A stretch of DNA of 64,000 nucleotides from Aspidiotus rigidus (lineage: Eukaryota > Arthropoda > Insecta > Hemiptera > Diaspididae): the NCBI GenBank assembly GCA_035079385.1, contig JAVHKY010000054.1:16514001-16578000 (forward strand), in the 5' to 3' direction. Numbering within the stretch: position 1 is the first letter of the stretch; the number at the start of each line of letters is the position of its first letter. A program made the position numbers and the translations under genes. This document shows, piece after piece, positions 9,385 to 37,730 of this stretch. The notes beneath the pieces are model-generated. The model was not told the DNA's origin, searched no databases, and saw only the letters and a list, made by a program, of their open reading frames with translations.

Positions 9385-11498
9385 ATGAGTACTCTACTAC
9401 TGTACAGCGGCGTAATACAGCATTCAAATGAAAAACATGTGGAGACTTTTTTTACAGAAAATTTTACAAGGGACAATTTTTATTTGAACATTTTTCCTCT
9501 AAAATCATTTGTTTACAAGTTGGAGCCAGAAAACGAAAAATTACCCAGCTTCGCACTTTTCGGGTGAAAAGCTTAACTCGGAATGTTGAGGAAATGTGGG
9601 AAAAGACTTACGAGAAGGTTCCTGAAAATTTTCTCAAGTTGTTTTTTGTGTCCTTTAAAATGGCTAATTTTACTGGACTATTAAAAGAAGTCAATTTTCA
9701 ATTGATTTATTCCAGTCGATTTTGGTCGATACCAAGTACGTGTATGTAAGTCTGGGTGGGGATGTCAACACAGCCAGCCTGCAGCGATGAAGAAAGCCTT
9801 CACCATCCAATACTTTCTTTTGCTTTTTGATACTTTTTTCTATCCTCAATTTGATAAGCGATTTACTTCGTCGCCAAGTATACTGTCTCCTCTGGTGTGA
9901 ACTATTTCGCTGCGAATTATAAACTTCTTTTTACTGTTTTAGACATCTTTTCAATGCGCTATTAAATTCCAACCCATTCTAATTGCATTCTCGATGCAAA
10001 TTTTAATTACCTAATTTCTCATCACAAATGGAAATGAGCGTTTCCAATGATTCGAATCAGCAGCTATAAAATTTTGTTTCCGGAATTCACTCAGAAAATT
10101 CTACGGATACCATTATGCAATGTACACATCAGGCTTACATCATTCGCAGTGAGACATGACGATGCAATTTTCTTTCGATGTCTATTTTTTCTGTAAATAG
10201 GTAATTTGTTCGTTGAATTATACATCCGCGTGAGACGTTCAGAAGTGAGAAGAAAGCACAAAACACGATCGAATCATCGGCGTTCCAGCATCAGCAGCGA
10301 GGCTGCGAAAGAATATTAACAAAACGAACACGACAATGGTAGATAGGCGATTTTCGGATAGTGCGCTCATAAAATAATTAGACCGTAATTGGTTCTCGCC
10401 TTCGCCTAGTGTAGGACGGTGTGTACCAGCAAATCTTTTCTTCTTCTCGAAGAATATTACGAAGATTTAAATTCGGAGCGAATCGGCATCGAGCCTACAA
10501 TGATGCGACAGCGAAATTATATTTCCATCATTTTATGGACTAGGCCATCTACTTTCATTCTCGAAGAGTAAAGCAAGCCGACCAAAAAAAAAAAAAAAAC
10601 TTCCACAAGAGCTACATCAAACCATCAAAATGAAATTAACGCTAATAAATTCGCTACTTACTTATTCCAAAATTACAAGTAATTTCTAACCAAGTTTCTC
10701 GGTGGGTAATCGTTATAAATAATTCGAAATTCGTATTTCGTTATTTACGACCCGATATCTTCGTTTCGCGCTACACTTAGGATTGAATAAAAAATCAATA
10801 ATTTTGTAAAACATTCACGAATATATACGAGATATATTCTTAACCCGAATTCATTACCTTCTCATGGTTATTGGCCCTCTTCCGTTTAGTACAAAGAAAT
10901 AATAATAATAATCGCTAAAATCAGTACCAGGTTCTACACATCTCCGTGCTTCGGCTGAAAACGTTGCGGAAATACGTACGTGTATTAAAGCATTCCGGCG
11001 CACGCTACGACTTTTACGAATAAAACACGTTTCCTCACGCCAATTACTCGTAGTGTGCCCAATTTGTTATGCGTAAACGAGAAGCATTAGCGAAAGTTTT
11101 AAAATAATTTCTCCAAATACGAATGTTATCAGTTCTAAATTACTTTTCTTTGCTCGGGTGATTCTTGGGCCTTGAAAACGCGAAGTTGATGGCGAGACGA
11201 ACAGGTGTCTCTTCACTCTCTACGAGTATCTGTAGATGAAGGTATCATCGCTCGAGAGAACATTTCGGGTGAGAACCTTGCAATTCATCAAATAACTCCG
11301 CGAAGACTTTAACAACAGCGTCGCATAACACTTTCCCCCATCCCTCCTCCGATGACATCTAGTAACAAAGAGAGGACGAGTTAGAAAGAAATCTCGAAAT
11401 TTCTTGATATCGACGGCAACGGTTCCGCGTTCATATACACGGCCTTTATTACTACTAGCAGCCCAAAAAAATTTCAAAATCTCTCACCACTCTGGCCT
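9385..11498. other. Non-coding stretch, nothing recognised
   Basis: Only short frames without protein-like character. No repeat, RNA gene or splice-bounded exon could be supported. Confidence 0.6.
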
Positions 11499-11504
11499 CC
11501 TTCA

Positions 11505-11659
11505 CAGGCGCGGATCCACGCGGGGGCATACGGGACATGTCCCCCCAAAACACAACAAAAAATCTGTAGTTTCGAAGAAAAAGTAAAAAAAAAGAAGGCC
11601 CTTCAAACTTTTTTTAGATCATGCCCCCCCCCCCAAGTGATCGTCTGGATCCGCGCCTG
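11505..11659. mobile_element. 155-bp MITE with 14-bp terminal inverted repeats
   Basis: Ends CAGGCGCGGATCCA and TGGATCCGCGCCTG are perfect 14-bp inverted repeats, each followed inward by a G/C run (GGGGGCAT). The flanking hexamer CCTTCA is duplicated exactly at 11499-11504 and 11660-11665. The CAGG(G/C)GCGGATCCA end is reminiscent of hAT-type non-autonomous elements, but those duplicate 8 bp, so the superfamily is unsure. It has no coding capacity. Confidence 0.88.
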
Positions 11660-11665
11660 CCTTCA

Positions 11666-11982
11666 GCGGTTCTCAACAGGAAGTATACTTCACAGGGGCC
11701 TGAAAGGCAGAGAACTACCATCGTTGGCGATGATCCAACAAATACCGACTTCTAGGTGGGCGGAGGCTTTTGACCTAGTTCAGGAACTCGGTAGATTTTT
11801 ACTCCTGAGCTATGCAGGTATGTCAACAGAAAACTGGAGCTTCTAGCGGGATAATGCACTGACTTTATAATTTTCAAAAGTGACTATATGAATTGACTCC
11901 AAGACGACAAATTTCAACTTTTGAACTATTTTTTAGGAAGAATCGGACTTCCATTTCCGAGGGTGTGGTGCCAATATTAGGA
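11666..11982. other. Non-coding spacer
   Basis: Nothing recognised; short frames only. Confidence 0.55.
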
Positions 11983-12930
11983 TTACTGAGGCGCTAGAGG
12001 TATTCTTAAGAATGTAAATGAACGAAGGAAGTGGTTTTGAGTTTTAGAGATGAAGCTCCGAAACAGAACCTTTCCAAAGGCAAAGGACGTCATGTCATCA
12101 ACATAACGATACCAATAAACCTCATGAGGAAGGAGGTAGAAGCCAGACTGGAACACCTCACTCTTAAACTTTTTAAAGAAGACTTCCGAGACCAGGGAGC
12201 CAAAGGGAGAGCCTATCGGAACACCGATGTTCTTAGGGAACTCATAAATGAGATAACGAAACAGACAAAAGTTAGGGGAAAGACACAACTCAAGAAGGGT
12301 CATGAAGTCATCAACAAGTGGGGTAGGCACTTGCGCGTTGACCAACAGAATTCTAAAATACTCTAAGGTGGGGAGGAGGGGATGCTCGGAAACATGCTAG
12401 CAACATCAAAAGAAATAAGAATAGAATTTTCAGGAGGGGAGACACAACTGATTTTCTCCACCAATTCCTGAGAATTACTAACAGAAAATTCAGACCGAGG
12501 ATTCACCAACGACTTATACCACTGATCCAGGAACTTGGACAATTTAAAAGTAGGAGATGAAATAAACGACACCACCGGCCTGATAGGGATATCAGCCTTA
12601 TGAAGTTTGGGAAGGCCGTACAGGCGGGGAGGAACAGGATTGGAGATAAGGATAGATTTAGAATTGGTGAAAAGAGTTCTATTATTTATATCCGACCTAA
12701 CATTAAGAACAAACTGAGGAAAATTGAATTGAGAATCAACACTGGGCCTTCTGATTGTACTTTTCCTTCTTCAAAATGACGACGATGTTACCTTTGTCAG
12801 CTTTCGTAACAACTAATTGATGGTCATGGATTTTCTTCTTCAAATGCTTCACAACCAAAGAGGATTCGTCACTAATACACTCCACCGGTTTCGAATAATA
12901 ACTGACGAAGTAGGTCTGGATTTTGTGCGG
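11983..12930 (-). pseudogene. Penelope-like element reverse transcriptase, decayed
   Basis: Read from 12930 down: TKADKGNIVVI (12791-12820), then SFISSPTFKLSKFLDQWYKS, SFDVASMFPSIP, GVPIGSPFGSLVSE and WYRYVDDMTS. These are the ordered RT motifs of PLEs; the YVDD catalytic pair is present. The order is intact but spread over at least three frames. The GIY-YIG endonuclease expected downstream is missing: the sequence ends at the frame 'FLRIPLAPQ' near 11983. Upstream (12935-13016) lies probable long-terminal-repeat-like sequence containing a hammerhead-like relic. Confidence 0.9.
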
Positions 12931-12977
12931 TTTTGTAAATTTTTGTATAGTATATTTAATCTACTTTATTAGTTGCT

Positions 12978-13016
12978 TTTACAAGTAGAGTACTTTCGGG
13001 TGTTATCAGCTGTGTC
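12978..13016 (-). ncRNA. Relic hammerhead-ribozyme-like motif of the PLE
   Basis: Minus-strand order: CTGATAA, CACCC, GAAA, then the palindrome AGTACT followed by C. The core differs from CUGANGA at one base and stem II is gone, so it should be inactive. Its place just upstream of a PLE reverse transcriptase, in the same sense, fits the known siting of hammerheads in PLE terminal repeats. Confidence 0.4.
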
Positions 13017-13206
13017 GCAACTGGAGAACAAGGCCTTAGCCATGAGTTTTTATAGTATAACACTGTGTTCTTATTGGCTATAACAACACTCTGTTGTGAT
13101 TGGTTCACTTCTTAGATTCTTATTCTTACAATAATATTATGACATTGTGTTCTTATTGGCTAAAATATACTGCTTAGTGATTGGTTCAATCTATTGTCCT
13201 AGGTAA

Positions 13207-13560
13207 ATGCTGCGTTTCTATTGGGAAATATATAAGTGCACACCTCATAAAATTATATTGACCGCCAGTTCCCCTCCCGCCATAGAAAAAAACAGACACT
13301 ACGTTGAAACCATGACAAACGCTATAAATGCACGCCAGGACTGGCACACGACCCACATTTTAAAAGAAGATGATTTTGCTGCATTTATTGTGAGGAACTC
13401 CAGCCAGGATGGGTTTGACAGTAGAGACTGCCTCCCCTTAATAAACCTCAAACTCCTTAGATTTATTCAAGAAGCGGTTGGGCTTAGCCGTTGTAAATTA
13501 TTTGAAAACTTATATTTGTTAATTGCATTAATATGTATCAATATTGTAATGTCTTTATGA
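13207..13560 (+). CDS. Unidentified ORF (117 aa), plus strand
   Basis: The middle, NARQDWHTTHILKEDDFAAF followed by IVRNSSQDGFDSRDCLPLIN, has a compact globular look; the C-terminus is a hydrophobic segment (LYLLIALICINIVMSL). I do not recognise the family. It lies between two dead PLEs on the opposite strand and is followed by an A run at 13579-13593, so it could be a retrotransposon or retrocopy 3' end. Confidence 0.35.
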   Translation: MLRFYWEIYKCTPHKIILTASSPPAIEKNRHYVETMTNAINARQDWHTTHILKEDDFAAFIVRNSSQDGFDSRDCLPLINLKLLRFIQEAVGLSRCKLFENLYLLIALICINIVMSL

Positions 13561-13749
13561 AATATTATGGTGATGGTAAAAAAAAAAAAAAAACCACTTG
13601 GAATGCTGGCTTGAGGCTTGTGCTGACTTGTCAATAACCAAAGCATTCCATTATCTTCTTTCCTGTTTCTTCTTCCTGTATCAGGTTTACTTACTTGATA
13701 TATTATAGTTGAATGAATTAAATGTGGATCGCATACTGTTCTGCATGTT

Positions 13750-13965
13750 CTGCAATATATGGGAATGTGTGCACTACTTACATGGTGGTGTTTTTGTCCT
13801 CTCCAATGGATTTTGAGTGTTTTGATTTTGTGTGCACAACTTGTATCAAGATGTGTGCACTACTTACTTTGTGTATTTGTCCGTTTCATAGGATTTTCAG
13901 TGTTTTGTATCTTGAGTGCACAACTTATATGAGGATGTGTGCACTACTTACTTCGTTTATCACCT
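13750..13965. repeat. ~90-bp tandem repeat, 2.3 copies
   Basis: ATGTGTGCACTACTTAC recurs at about 13766, 13852 and 13936, with conserved text between (GATTTTGAGTGTTTTG, GTGCACAACTT). Confidence 0.75.
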
Positions 13966-15050
13966 TGTTGTATATATGGTATCAATCCGGAGTACTTTCT
14001 CACTATGCCATCATGAGTTCCTTTCTTTGTTTCCATTTTCCCAACGACTCCATCCACCACGCCTCTACGGTAGGCATTGGCTTCTGCGATCTGCTTTACT
14101 ATCTCGATCTCTTTCCTCTTCTCTTCGTTGTTCTTCAGGACAGAAATTGCCCGATAGCAGTAGTTTTGGATAGCCGCTGACTTGTGCCTGGGGTGGTGGT
14201 AGGAGTCATTTGGGATGATGGTGTCAGTATGCGTCGGCTTCCTGTAGATTTTGTATTCTATCCTATTGTTCTCCATTGTGAGTGTAAGGTCGAAATAGTT
14301 GATGGCCTCATTGCCTTTCTCGACTGTGAATTTGATGCTCTCATTCATCGCGTTCATTTCTGAAAGGACTAGATCCACCTGTCGATCAGTGCCTGATCAC
14401 ACAATTAGGATATGATCTACATATCTGGCCCGGTGTTGCTGCCCTTCAATATCTTGTTTTCCATGTCATTCATGAATATCTCCGCCAGTATTGGTGACAG
14501 CGGTGATCCCATCGCAAGTCCCCTTTCCAAACTGTAGAACCTGTTATTAAAGCGGCAGTAGTTCGGCCGGTCGGGGTTCCCATGGTATCTGTTGTTTTTG
14601 AGCAGAGTGAGAAGTTCCTCCTTCGGTATGGTACCAAACATATTTGCCACATCAAAGGATATCAACTTGTCGTTACTCTTGATTTCCAACTTGTCCAGTT
14701 GCTCAATCAGCTCTCCGTTGTTTATGATACTTCGTCTGGGTGCAAACTGGTAGTTTTCTTTCAGGAAGCCCCTTGAGTTGTGTTGCAACCGGGTTCATCT
14801 CAAGCGTCCTTCCATTGCCGGGTACATTGTTTTGTTTTAACACAGCTTTCAGGTCATCTTGGTATTTCCGTGTTGGGTCCTTTGTTAGCTCTTGGTATCC
14901 ATTCACTGCGATGTACGACTCCACTTTTTGGGTGTAGTCCTCCTTCTCCATTACCACTACCGTGTTGCCTTAGTCCTCCTTTGTCAAAATCAGATTGTTC
15001 TGTCGGATCTTCTTTTGTAAATTTGTAACCATCCTCTGCATTACTTGCGT
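13944..15050 (-). pseudogene. Second Penelope-like element reverse transcriptase, dead
   Basis: Read from 15050 down: GNTVVVMEKEDY (preceded by an in-frame stop in the usual ADKG motif), FAPRRSIINNGELIEQLDK, ISFDVANMFGTIP, LERGLAMGSPLSPILAEIFM, then in another frame RYVDH in place of RYVDD followed by a stop, and finally YFDLTLTMENNRIEYKIYRK and THTDTIIPNDSYHHPRHK. Those motifs mark a PLE lineage different from the others here. The catalytic Asp-to-His change and the stops make it inactive. No GIY-YIG domain follows. Confidence 0.88.
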
Positions 15051-16377
15051 TCTGTCATAGGTTCTCTTTGATGTCCAACAGCACTTTCCCTATTTAAGGT
15101 CAGATGAATTCAAGTGTGTATGATGTGGTATGGCAATAATTGAATAGAGTTAGCAATTGAAGGGTACGCTATAGCTCAAATATGATACAGATCAGGGATA
15201 GGCCGTTATTCATGGAATATAGCCTTGGACCACGGTGATTAAGTTGAATTATCATTGAGACATATTCCAAGTCTTGTGAATTGTGATGAAAAACCAACAT
15301 AATTCTGTGGCAAAGTATAAGTGCCAATGTAACAATCGACAACTGAAAGATGTAAATTCTTCCAAATTGAAATTATTCTGCGCAAAGGTTCACACAACAG
15401 ACCTCTCATTCCAGATCTCATAAACCAGGTGATATTCAGAACAGAAATTTACTTTGCATCTCTTGTAGCTGGTATGAAAAAAGGAGTACAGGAATCAACA
15501 TTAGTCTTGGCGCCTTTGTGACCTGTGGTGCTTATATTATGATCTGCCATTAAATTGGCATTCCTGGAGCAAGTCGAAAAGTCTTCTTGCAGATAAGAGA
15601 TGGGTACCAAGCTGATGGTTCCAGATGACTGCAAAACAGTACAGAAGAACGGAAGAGCATTTCTACTTCCATGAGTCACTTTTCCATTGAAATGTTTTTG
15701 CGTTTTTAAGTAGGTTATTTTTGCGTTCAGATATTCAAGTGTCATTTTTGCATTTAATGTATTCGTTTGATGTCATTTCTGCGTTCAAAAGTGGTCATTT
15801 TTGTGTGCAGGTGTCATCACTTGGTTTAAGTCACTTTTGCAATTTTTGAAGACCACCCACGTGTATGTAATATTTATTTTGGGAAGTCCTTTCTTAATCT
15901 GAAATGGCATTTAAATGCCACTAAATATCGTTCATGAGTTCCAAATTATGTTTTTTTTTTCGTTTTTTTTGGTGATTAGGCGTATTTTTTCTTTTTAGGG
16001 TCGGCCCGGGCACCGACGGCCATTCGGCCGACCCTACGGGAATTGTAGTTTTATTTTATTCCATCTCATAAATATACCATGAATCGTAATTTCATTAAAG
16101 ACAAAATATCAGTTACCTACCCTTGTGTCTTGTATTTCTTCTTTCTTTCTTTGTCTCAGTTACAACACTGACGTCACGGTCGAGCGAGACATGAGCTGTG
16201 TATCAGTCGGCTGTTGGGGATAAGTAACTTCAGCATTGGGTTTATTAGAGTAAACTACACCTTGTAGCAGAACATTTAAAAATATTCTTTTCAATATTAA
16301 GGGTAGGCTTTAATGCAAAGTACAAGATTAATACATCGGCCGACCCTATTAGCACCTTGATCCGCGACGCGCTTGTT

Positions 16378-16411
<34 letters not shown>

Positions 16412-19400
16412 TCCTTCTTCGTCTTCTTCTTCTTGTAAGTTAGGCCATTGACGCCACGGTCGAGTAAGCCCTAAACTGCATAGTCTCGACCGTGGTCTCG
16501 ACTCTTATGTCTTTGCATGTTTGTATTCGGCATTTTGTTTTGTTCTGTCCTCAACTTTTATTTTATGATTTACTCTTTAAAAACTTTAAAGAGCATTTGA
16601 ATCATACTTCCTTAACACAAGAATTCAAACTCGGCTCCAGTCCTCATAACAGATTGCTATTTCAGAGTAGGTATTATTGTTTTCGCTTTTTTTTTTTTTT
16701 TTTTTTTTTTGTTATACTTATATTTATGTATATAATTTTTCATCTATTCCTTTTTTGTATTTTTTCTTCTTTGTTTTGTTTTTATTTTTTTAATAGGTAT
16801 GTATTTTTTTAAATAAAAAAAAACACTTTTTATTTATTTTTATTATTTTCTTTGTTACGAAATAGTGACCGTACTTTCAAATACATTTTCTCTCAATGAC
16901 TACATTAACCACTGTATAAACCCTAGACCGCAAGTAAACATCGAATCACCGATTATCACAAATTGGCAATCCATAATCTATATTTCATCAATATATCAAT
17001 ATTAAACAAATCAAAGAATTCATATAGAGCAATGACGTTGTGAGACATTCATCTTTACTTCCTTTTGGTGTCAGGGAATTTGTCCGAGCGAAAATTGACC
17101 AACAGAAAAAAAAACCACCGAAAATTGACCGACAGAAAAAAGTGACTTGAGAAATTAGGCAATGACAAGAGTTGTCCACATGAAAATTATTAGTGCGAAA
17201 AAAGTCGTTCGAGAAATTAGGGAATAAAGAAATTCTACAGCATACAAAAAAAATTTAACTTTGTGTCTCGATAAGCTCGAATAGACCCAGGACGTTGACC
17301 ATGATAACAGAAATCGAAAATTCTTGTTACTGAATGATATGTACTCATGTGTATTAACTACTGTAATTTTATCACACGTGTATACAGGAAGGAAGATGAT
17401 GATAATACCACCATAAAATATGAGTGATGCGTTTCGTTTAATCTTTGCGTTTTTACATCACAAAATTATTCTCAGGCCAGGTTAAATTATTCAGCCGATT
17501 TTTGTATGAAGAGGTGGATGACGTCGACCAGTGGAGACGACTACTTCTCCAAATTTAGCACGATTAAATTTTGCAAAATCTCAATCATTTAAATTTCGTA
17601 AATTCATTTTTCAGTAATTACAATTCAATTTTTGGTGAATTTCATGGACTGTTCCTTTTTTGGAACTTTCGTTGCCGCGTTTGCAGAGTAACCAGTCGAT
17701 ACAAATCTAAATCAAACTGTTAACAACAAGTCTGTCACCAAATTATCTCATTAAGCTTGATTCATTTTTGTATTTATGACGTATAAAACTGGCCGATCAT
17801 TCAAGTTTTTGGAAAATATTTTAGTCTTAATAATCAAAGAGGGGTCACTCTTTCCAATTTTCCTAATTTTTTTATTAGCCTTTGCGGGTCGCGGGTTGCT
17901 CATACTTGGATTAGACAGTTTTTCAACAAGGAACCTATTTTATAAAGGATTATTTGAGAAAAATATTTACCGTCTGCCGTCTTTTCGGAAAATATTAAGG
18001 CTCGGCTGGGAACGGGGACTCCAATCTATACTTCAGGAACATGATAAATTTTGAACACCGACAAGTGATAACCTTGACCTTCTAGTATCAGGAGAGGATA
18101 GGGGACTTGAAAAAATTCTGATCTTCGAGCTATAACCATATGTCGAGGCGAGGGAGGGGGGATTTTGACTGAGAATTCACCAACAACAGAAGGAGGACAA
18201 AAAAATTCCGATCAGACTATACAATATAATATAGAACTTCGGAAGATTTTTGACCAAACAATCGATTATCCAGATTGGAATCGCTTTCAAAAGAAGATAT
18301 TTGGTCGCCTCCATCAATTTATATAATTATAAAGAGATTTTGTAGCTGCGTGTATTCTAACAGAAAACCGGTTTTATAGAGGGTCAATTGAAAAAATGCC
18401 CACTGCTTTCTAACTGAGCGGTGCTTCGAAAGGAGGTGGAGCTCCGGGTTACTTCGAAGGCTCAAGAAGGATTTAAACTATATAGTCTATGGATATATAT
18501 GGAGTGGGGCTAGGAAAAATTTTGAATTTCTACCGATATGAAGGCAGTTGGTGATTGGGGACTCGGGAGAAATATCGACTTCTGAGCTGTATAGACCGAT
18601 GGATTTTTATCGAAACATATAACGCGAGGGGGGAGGCTTTGAAGAATATGAATACAGAATAATTTTCAACTTTGTTAGCTTACAATGAATCCAAAATAGT
18701 AACGAGGGAAATTTGGAGAGAGAAGCCGCAGTAAAAAGTTATCGAGGAACTGGAGAATTTCAAAGTCACGCCAAGGCTTGTTCATTTTTTTTTTCTCATT
18801 GAAGCGAGCACACTTCATAGGATTTTAACGATGGAGAAACCTGCACTCTGCCTTGTTCCAACAACTGGAACAGGAAAGGTTCACTACATGATGACCTGTA
18901 ATTTCTGAGAAGACGAAATCGAGCGTAATCTTTTTACACTTCTTTCAGCATTGTTTCTTTTCTATTTTTCTTTTATGCACTTTGCAGCAAGAAGTATGTG
19001 AACGACGATTTACGTTCTCCAAAACGCCTTATTTCATTTATTATGCTATAAAGAATAAGAACTATTACGCAATCCGCTGTCAGTGTCTATAGTTTTCTGC
19101 ATGTAAAATAGGAAATAAAAGTACGTAAAATGAGCAATTCCAGGAATTGGCGTTCAAACAGTATTTTCCGCCTAAGTAGGAAGGGTAGCTGGATAACAGA
19201 ATGATAAATAACTTCGTTCTATGATAGACGGTAAAATATGTGCCTCTCCGAGAGGTCGTTGATATCGTCGTTGATGGTAACGCTGATGTTAGGCCTTCTA
19301 GGCTGTCTGGAAAAATTTTAAGAAAAAAAAATTCTACATACGTCGACAGAAGTATTCGCGTGAGAAATAGTTGCGGTTATATTTTCCCAAAATTTCCGCA

Positions 19401-19863
19401 CCTATATCATTTTATAAAGGCTACGTGCTCGTTGCTATGATAGTTGCTGAATTAGTAGGCTATAATTTTCGGTGGCATGCTTTTCATTGTGTTCCAGGTT
19501 CATTATATCTGTATGGTTTGGAACGAAGGGTATGGTTGTACGGTGCACTGTAGACGACTGCAGCACTAGCCAGTGTGTCATAGCACGCCGATACACTCTA
19601 GATACCCACCTCGAGTCACTTAAACCTCATATACCGGACTGATATCACCGAGCGTAAAAAAAAATACTTTTGCATTTTGTTGGATATTAGTTCCACCTTT
19701 CAAAGTAATCGGTTGCGTTCGCGTTAAATTTTTCGTCATCTTGATCGTCTTTGTCGTCGCAAATCACCGTCGATCGGAGTGCCGTCACCGATTTTTCAAC
19801 AACTGCGAGCGTTGAAAGTGTTGTGTTGATTTTATACTTCGGAAAAAATCAGTTTCATTTAAA
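15051..19863. other. Long non-coding stretch upstream of alpha-tubulin
   Basis: Contains T-rich and (TTTC)n tracts, a GGTCGGC/GCCGACC inverted pair around 16009-16040, and degenerate copies of the dispersed head motif and 45-bp-like unit (17920-18620, words such as GGAACCTATTTTATAAAGG and CTTGAAAAAATTC). The last few hundred bases should hold the tubulin promoter and 5' leader, but I cannot place a TATA box or start site. Confidence 0.5.
16374..16410. repeat. (TTTC)n microsatellite
   Basis: Uninterrupted TTTC units. Confidence 0.95.
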
Positions 19864-35861
<15,998 letters not shown>

Positions 35862-35981
35862 AAATATACGACTTCGGAAAAATTGTTCGAAATAAGGTAC
35901 GACGAAACGGTAGTTCGACATTGAAGAATGATAATTTTTATAATGTGATGTTTATTCGTGCGTACTCTTTTTTAATGAGGG

Positions 35982-35987
35982 AATAAA
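35982..35987 (+). terminator. Alpha-tubulin polyadenylation signal
   Basis: AATAAA 120 bases after the stop codon, followed about 30 bases later by a T-rich stretch, as expected for 3' end formation. Confidence 0.7.
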
Positions 35988-35989
35988 GT

Positions 35990-37730
35990 AATCAAGATTG
36001 AGGAATTTGATTCAAAAAAAGTTTTTTCCATTATTTCGCACGATTTTCGCTTCTCGAGTTTAACGACGTCATTAAACTAGATTTTATATTTTTTTGTGTC
36101 TTGATCGTAGATTTTGTCTCTCTTCTTTTCCCCTTTTCAATTATGTATTTAATAAGATTCTTATTAAATATATGGGCCGGGCTGGGTCTATAATCACAAT
36201 TTTATTCACGTGTATTTGCAGTTCCATTTCAGAAGAACTTTCACTATGTTAATATTTTTTTACCGATAGAAATAAGGATGAAGATACATTGTTCACGCAA
36301 GCCGGTATAGTAATCTAAATAGATTAGTTTTAACAAGGTATTTCATCATGGAGATTATGATAATGTTAATTTTGATATGTAATATTTTATGTTTTCTTCA
36401 AGTTATTGAGGCATCGAGTCAACAGTATAATCATTCTATAATAGTGCCTAATTTAATGTTAATCGCGTATTTCATTGAACGTTAAAACTGCACCTGTATA
36501 TATAAAAGCATTAAATTGTAATCATGTTGAAAGATGTTTAAATCGTCTCTCGATGCGAAGCTGAACGAGTATTTTTCGCCTTAAATTTATTATTATTCGT
36601 ATTTTCTTTTCTCTCCTGTTTGATCTCAAAATATTTCTCGAGTAACATTCGGCGGGAACGTTCCGATAAATTTGGAGTTTCCGACTTCTCTTTCGATCCA
36701 AAAATACAGGCACCGCGTAAACGAGGAATCTTTAAACTTTATATAGATGATCTTTATGAGTACCAGTTATAATCAAGATATTATGGTCATCAAGTGCGCC
36801 ATCAAAAACTGAGATAGAGAATGAAATGGAGGAAAAGAATCTTCTTTTACACCTCGATACGTTCTAGGAAAATATTCGAACGAATAAAACGTGAAAGCGT
36901 AATTAAAAATACAAAATTTTGGAACTTTTTATTTTTATTTTTTTAGAAATCATAATCTGCGAAAAAAAAAAAAAAAAAAAAAAGTAAATACGAATTCAAT
37001 TTTCTTTGATCGTATACCCGTACGGGAAATAGGTATACTTTTTATAAAATATAACAAATAATAAATAAAAAAATGAACATAAGAGCTGAAAAAGAAATAA
37101 AGAAGATGAATAAATATGAAAGAAAGATGGTAGGCCTAATAAGAAATGAAATAGAAAATCTTCGATAGTTATCGGCGATTAGAATTAAAAATCGCATATT
37201 GATCCTCTGAAAGAACGATTTAAATCAATTGGAGATTCGGTAATGCAAGCACAAGGTAATAATCTTTCCTTGATTTTTTTTTTCTTCGAACGTTCTTCGA
37301 CTTGAATCTTCCGTTTCAATTTCTGTTTCTGCTTAAATAGTGAGTTGAATTTTTCGATCTTCGCCTTCGAGCAGCCGAGTTTATTTTCTAATTCCCAGAT
37401 ATAGATATCATCATTGAGAGATTTTTTCCTGATATAGTAATACACGCTAGCGCCATCGTTCCTTCTGTCTAGAATTGAGATATCATCGCTCGATGTGTCT
37501 GTGTGGATGTCGTTATCGTGGCAATAGGCATCATTTATTCGTTCGAAAGTTGATATATCTCTAGGAAAACAAGATTATACACATAAAAATGAAATTCATT
37601 CTGGACATAAAATATTTCGGCTAGCTCCGGATAAAAATATTTGACCGTCTTTATGAAAACTGCTTAGAATCTTTGTGTTATTTCCATGACAGGCCTAACG
37701 TCAAAATGATAATATTTAGCTCCAGCGCGT
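35990..37730. other. Intergenic stretch after alpha-tubulin
   Basis: AT-rich with an A run at 36961-36982. A minus-strand frame at 37185-37445 is Lys/Glu-rich and coiled-coil-like but has no other support. Confidence 0.5.

Noticed and set aside
17776..18054. 92-codon frame with hydrophobic segment
   Set aside because: Its second half is the dispersed head motif of the repeat family; chance ORF.
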